Shown one piece after another: positions 61,391-64,000 of a DNA stretch of 64,000 nucleotides. Under the pieces are notes generated by a model. It was given only the letters and a program-made list of their open reading frames with translations. It searched no databases and was not told the origin of the DNA. The stretch is from Alistipes sp. (GTDB lineage Bacteria; Bacteroidota; Bacteroidia; Bacteroidales; Rikenellaceae): positions 1-64,000 of the forward strand of contig JAHHQM010000006.1 in NCBI GenBank assembly GCA_020026395.1, read 5' to 3'. The translations under genes were made by a program, and so were the position numbers. The first letter of the stretch is position 1; each line of letters opens with the position of its first letter.

Positions 61391-63124
61391 ATGAAAAAGC
61401 TGTTCATTTTTGCGGCCATCATTGCGGCTGCCCTGTTTTCTGCATGTTCGGATGATCCCGAACTGGACGGAAACGATCCCCAACCCCAGCCCGAACCCCA
61501 ACCCGAAGTTCCGGTAATGGATCCTCCCACGGTCTCGTTTGAGAACGAGAGTCTGATCTTCACGACGAAGGTCAATCAGATGATCGAGATCAAACCGGTT
61601 TACACCCACAACGAGGAGGCTACCTACGCATGGAGCATCGAGAATAAGGTCATCTCGACGGAACCCGACCTGCAATTCACGTCGGAGGAGAGCGGCAGTT
61701 TCTACATTACGATTACCGTGAAGAACGAAGGTGGCGAGGATTCCGGGGAGATCCGTATTGACGTGCGCAATTTGGAAGCACCCGCCGTGTCGCTGCCCGG
61801 ATCGGAGAAGGGCTATACGCTCGTTGAGGGTACGCAGTTGGTGCTGAAACCCATCGTCGAATCAAAGAGCGAGGCACATTACCGCTGGACGATGAACGAG
61901 CAGGAGATTTCCACCGAGAAGGATTATACGTTCAAGGAGGCCGTACGTGGCGAATATGCCATGAAATTCACGGCTGAGAACGAGGACGGAGCTGATTCCG
62001 TGGAGTTTGTGATCCGCGTATGTTCGGCTGACGAGGTGGATTTCAAGTGGACGTTCCTGCAAACCGAATACAACGTGGCACTCGGCCGTACGATCTGCCT
62101 GAAGGCCATCGACATCGAGAACGGCAAGGACGCCGTGTATACGTGGAAGATGGACGGCGAACAGGTGCAGCAGGATGCCAAACCCGAATACCATTTCACG
62201 GCCGAGACCGAAGGCCGTCACGAGGTGATGGTCGAGATGAATAACGGCCGTCTGACCGCAGCCAAGACGCTTGTGGTGAACGTATGCCCCGCCGAGGGTC
62301 AGTTCTACCGCGCCAAGAGCGGTGCGAACAACGCTTTCAGTGTGAAGGTTTACGAATTCCTGCCCGCTCCGGGTCAGTTCGTCAATGAGAACTACGTGGC
62401 CAACACGATGGAGGAGGCTTGCGTCTATGCACAGGGTCGTCTGGATCAGCACGCTTTTGTGTCGCTCGGCGGTTTCGGCGGTTCGCTGACCGTGGGCTTC
62501 GACCACAGCATCGACAATACGGGTGATTACGATTTCGCCATCGAGGGTAACCCGTTTGACGGATCGTCCGAGCCGGGTATCGTGTGGGTGATGCAGGATG
62601 AGAACGGCGACGGCCTTCCCAACGATACGTGGTACGAACTGAAAGGTTCGGAGTACGGCAAACCCGAGACCATCACGGACTACGCCGTGACCTACTATCG
62701 CCCCAAGAGCCCCAAGTCGAACGTCCCCTGGACGGACAACAAGGGCAACAGCGGCGAGGTGGATTATCTGGGCGATTACCACCGTCAGGATTACTACTAT
62801 CCCGCATGGGTCGAGAGCGATACGTACACACTGCGTGGTACGTGCCTCAAGTCGCGCAGTTACGATAAGTCGGGCAACGGCTCTTACTGGGTGAATCCCG
62901 CCTTTGACTGGGGTTATTCGGATAACTTCAGCGCAACGGATCTGGACAAGAAGGAGAACCTCTTCAAGATCTCGAATGCCGTGACGTTCGACGGTCGTGA
63001 GGCTAATCTCAAGTATATCGACTTTGTGAAGGTGCAGTGCGCCATCAACTTCAAGTGCGGATGGATCGGCGAGGTCTCGACCGAGGTCTTTGCGATCCGC
63101 GACGCCAACATGAACGCTGAATAA
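61391..63124 (+). CDS. PKD-like surface lipoprotein of the B12 locus
   Basis: A 577-residue lipoprotein (lipobox ALFSAC, Cys19, then SDDPELDG and a Pro/Gln/Glu linker). Three tandem PKD-like beta domains (about 50-135, 135-220, 220-305) show repeated YAWSIEN, YRWTMNE and YTWKMDG strands. The C-terminal domain has GGFGGSLTVGFDHSIDN and GDGLPNDTWYELKGSEYG, a family commonly annotated as cell surface protein next to BtuG/BtuB-type genes. It probably binds or hands over a corrinoid at the surface. Its stop overlaps the start of the TonB receptor gene (TAATG). Confidence 0.82.
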   Translation: MKKLFIFAAIIAAALFSACSDDPELDGNDPQPQPEPQPEVPVMDPPTVSFENESLIFTTKVNQMIEIKPVYTHNEEATYAWSIENKVISTEPDLQFTSEESGSFYITITVKNEGGEDSGEIRIDVRNLEAPAVSLPGSEKGYTLVEGTQLVLKPIVESKSEAHYRWTMNEQEISTEKDYTFKEAVRGEYAMKFTAENEDGADSVEFVIRVCSADEVDFKWTFLQTEYNVALGRTICLKAIDIENGKDAVYTWKMDGEQVQQDAKPEYHFTAETEGRHEVMVEMNNGRLTAAKTLVVNVCPAEGQFYRAKSGANNAFSVKVYEFLPAPGQFVNENYVANTMEEACVYAQGRLDQHAFVSLGGFGGSLTVGFDHSIDNTGDYDFAIEGNPFDGSSEPGIVWVMQDENGDGLPNDTWYELKGSEYGKPETITDYAVTYYRPKSPKSNVPWTDNKGNSGEVDYLGDYHRQDYYYPAWVESDTYTLRGTCLKSRSYDKSGNGSYWVNPAFDWGYSDNFSATDLDKKENLFKISNAVTFDGREANLKYIDFVKVQCAINFKCGWIGEVSTEVFAIRDANMNAE

Positions 63125-64000
63125 TGAAATTGGGGGTCAGTCATAAATTTACGATTGTCGCCCTTGTGACTATTCTTTTGAGCCTTGCACCTTGTGGTGC
63201 AGGGGCTCAGGAGAAGCGCGACCTGTCGAAGACGCAACACATCGATTCGGTGCTGGTCGTTGCCCGTGTACGTCCCGAGAAGGTGATCCCCGCGCAGGTG
63301 TTGTGCGGTAAGGAGCTCCAGCGACTCAACGCCCATTCGGTGGCGGATGCCATCCGTTATTTTTCGGGTGTGCAGATCAAGGACTACGGCGGTATCGGCG
63401 GTCTGAAGACCATCAACGTGCGCGGCATGGGTACGCAGCATGTGGGTGTGTTCTACGACGGCATCCAGCTGGGTAATGCGCAGAACGGGCAGATCGACCT
63501 GGGCAAATATTCGCTCGACAATATGGCGGCCGTCACGCTCTACAACGGACAAAAGAGTTCGGGCGTGCAGTCGGCCAAGGATTACGCTTCGGCAAGTGCC
63601 GTCTATCTGGAGGCGCGTCGTCCGCAATTCGAGGACGGGAAACGCCACAACCTCAAATTCACGTTCAAGACGGGTTCGTTCGGATTGGCGAATCCTTCGT
63701 TCTTGTATGAGCAGAAGATCGGCGAGCGGATGTCCAATTCGCTCAATGCCGAATTCCTCTATACGACGGGGCGTTACAAGTTTTCCTACGTGAAGGCCGA
63801 CGGCTACGACACGACGGCCGTGCGCCGTAACGGCGATGTGCGTGCCCTGCGCATTGAGAACGGATTGTTCGGCCGCGTGAAGAACGGCGGATGGCGGGCG
63901 AAGGTCTATTTCTATAATTCGGAACGTGGTTATCCGGGCGCATTCGTCCGTGAGGAACCCGGCAAATTCAAACACGAGGATCGTCAGTGGGATACGAACT
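63124..64000 (+). CDS. BtuB-like TonB-dependent receptor, cut by window end
   Basis: The first 292 codons of an outer-membrane receptor: signal peptide (to about CGAGAQ), a TonB-box-like IDSVLVVARV, and the plug domain (LNAHSVADAIRYFSGVQIKDYGGIGGLKTINVRGMGTQHV; FYDGIQLGN). The first barrel strands follow from about residue 165. There is no carboxypeptidase-like or SusC-type N-terminal extension, which fits BtuB rather than SusC. With the riboswitch and two lipoproteins before it, vitamin B12 import is the likely function. ATG overlaps the upstream stop by one base; the barrel continues beyond the window. Confidence 0.88.
   Translation, partial: MKLGVSHKFTIVALVTILLSLAPCGAGAQEKRDLSKTQHIDSVLVVARVRPEKVIPAQVLCGKELQRLNAHSVADAIRYFSGVQIKDYGGIGGLKTINVRGMGTQHVGVFYDGIQLGNAQNGQIDLGKYSLDNMAAVTLYNGQKSSGVQSAKDYASASAVYLEARRPQFEDGKRHNLKFTFKTGSFGLANPSFLYEQKIGERMSNSLNAEFLYTTGRYKFSYVKADGYDTTAVRRNGDVRALRIENGLFGRVKNGGWRAKVYFYNSERGYPGAFVREEPGKFKHEDRQWDTN

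Noticed and set aside
1..64000. tRNA, rRNA, CRISPR arrays, integrases or intact insertion sequences
   Set aside because: I looked in the intergenic spaces and among the proteins and saw none; a covariance-model scan would be needed to exclude small RNA genes.

Overview
The window is chromosomal DNA of a gut-type Bacteroidota, most likely order Bacteroidales and plausibly an Alistipes-like member of Rikenellaceae; the genus is inference. The signs are promoter boxes of the Bacteroidota form (TTTG, about 19 nt, TAnnTTTG), weak or absent Shine-Dalgarno sequences, SPII lipoproteins with acidic residues after the lipid Cys, a six-gene nqr operon, a bifunctional Fkp, DUF4988/DUF4465 proteins and a cobalamin-riboswitch TonB locus. 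No tRNA, rRNA, CRISPR array or intact insertion sequence was seen.

Left part (1-14.6 kb). An RHS fragment runs off the left edge. Next to it a minus-strand run encodes an AddA-like helicase-nuclease, an ABC exporter, an HPr-kinase-like protein and a small Ser-His-Asp S24/S26 peptidase; the last three look like an export or peptide-maturation module. Divergent from it are a DUF2807 protein and an AddB-like nuclease, followed by a secreted Sel1-repeat/caspase-fold protein whose catalytic Cys is Ser. A HAD phosphatase and two tandem membrane-anchored M23 peptidases follow on the minus strand.

Housekeeping core (14.6-37 kb). alaS and gpmI; a minus-strand operon of TatD-like hydrolase, tcdA, a D-2-hydroxyacid dehydrogenase and a ProXp-ala-type deacylase; nqrABCDEF; a GH29 fucosidase with cutC; a large transglutaminase-like lipoprotein; a HAD phosphatase; an AI-2E family transporter gene interrupted by an amber codon; and a biotin-dependent carboxyltransferase (OadA/pyruvate carboxylase B type).

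Surface and glycan region (37-52 kb). Two lipoproteins come first. A glycan run then holds a WecA-like transferase, a WecB/TagA/CpsF glycosyltransferase, an ATP-grasp enzyme, an AT3 acyltransferase, a NodB-type deacetylase, Fkp, a fucose-permease-like transporter and a RhaM-type mutarotase. A second, convergent WecA paralogue closes it. Fucosidase, transporter, mutarotase and Fkp together suggest scavenging host L-fucose to GDP-fucose for a surface glycan.

Right part (52-64 kb). A large lipoprotein carries a proline/acid linker and a C-terminal IdeS/Mac-like (C66) cysteine protease domain. Next come a DUF4186 protein, a class II UvrA and an iron alcohol dehydrogenase. A cobalamin riboswitch then precedes a DUF4988-DUF4465 (BtuH-like) lipoprotein, a PKD-like lipoprotein and a BtuB-like TonB receptor cut by the window end: a vitamin B12 capture and import locus.
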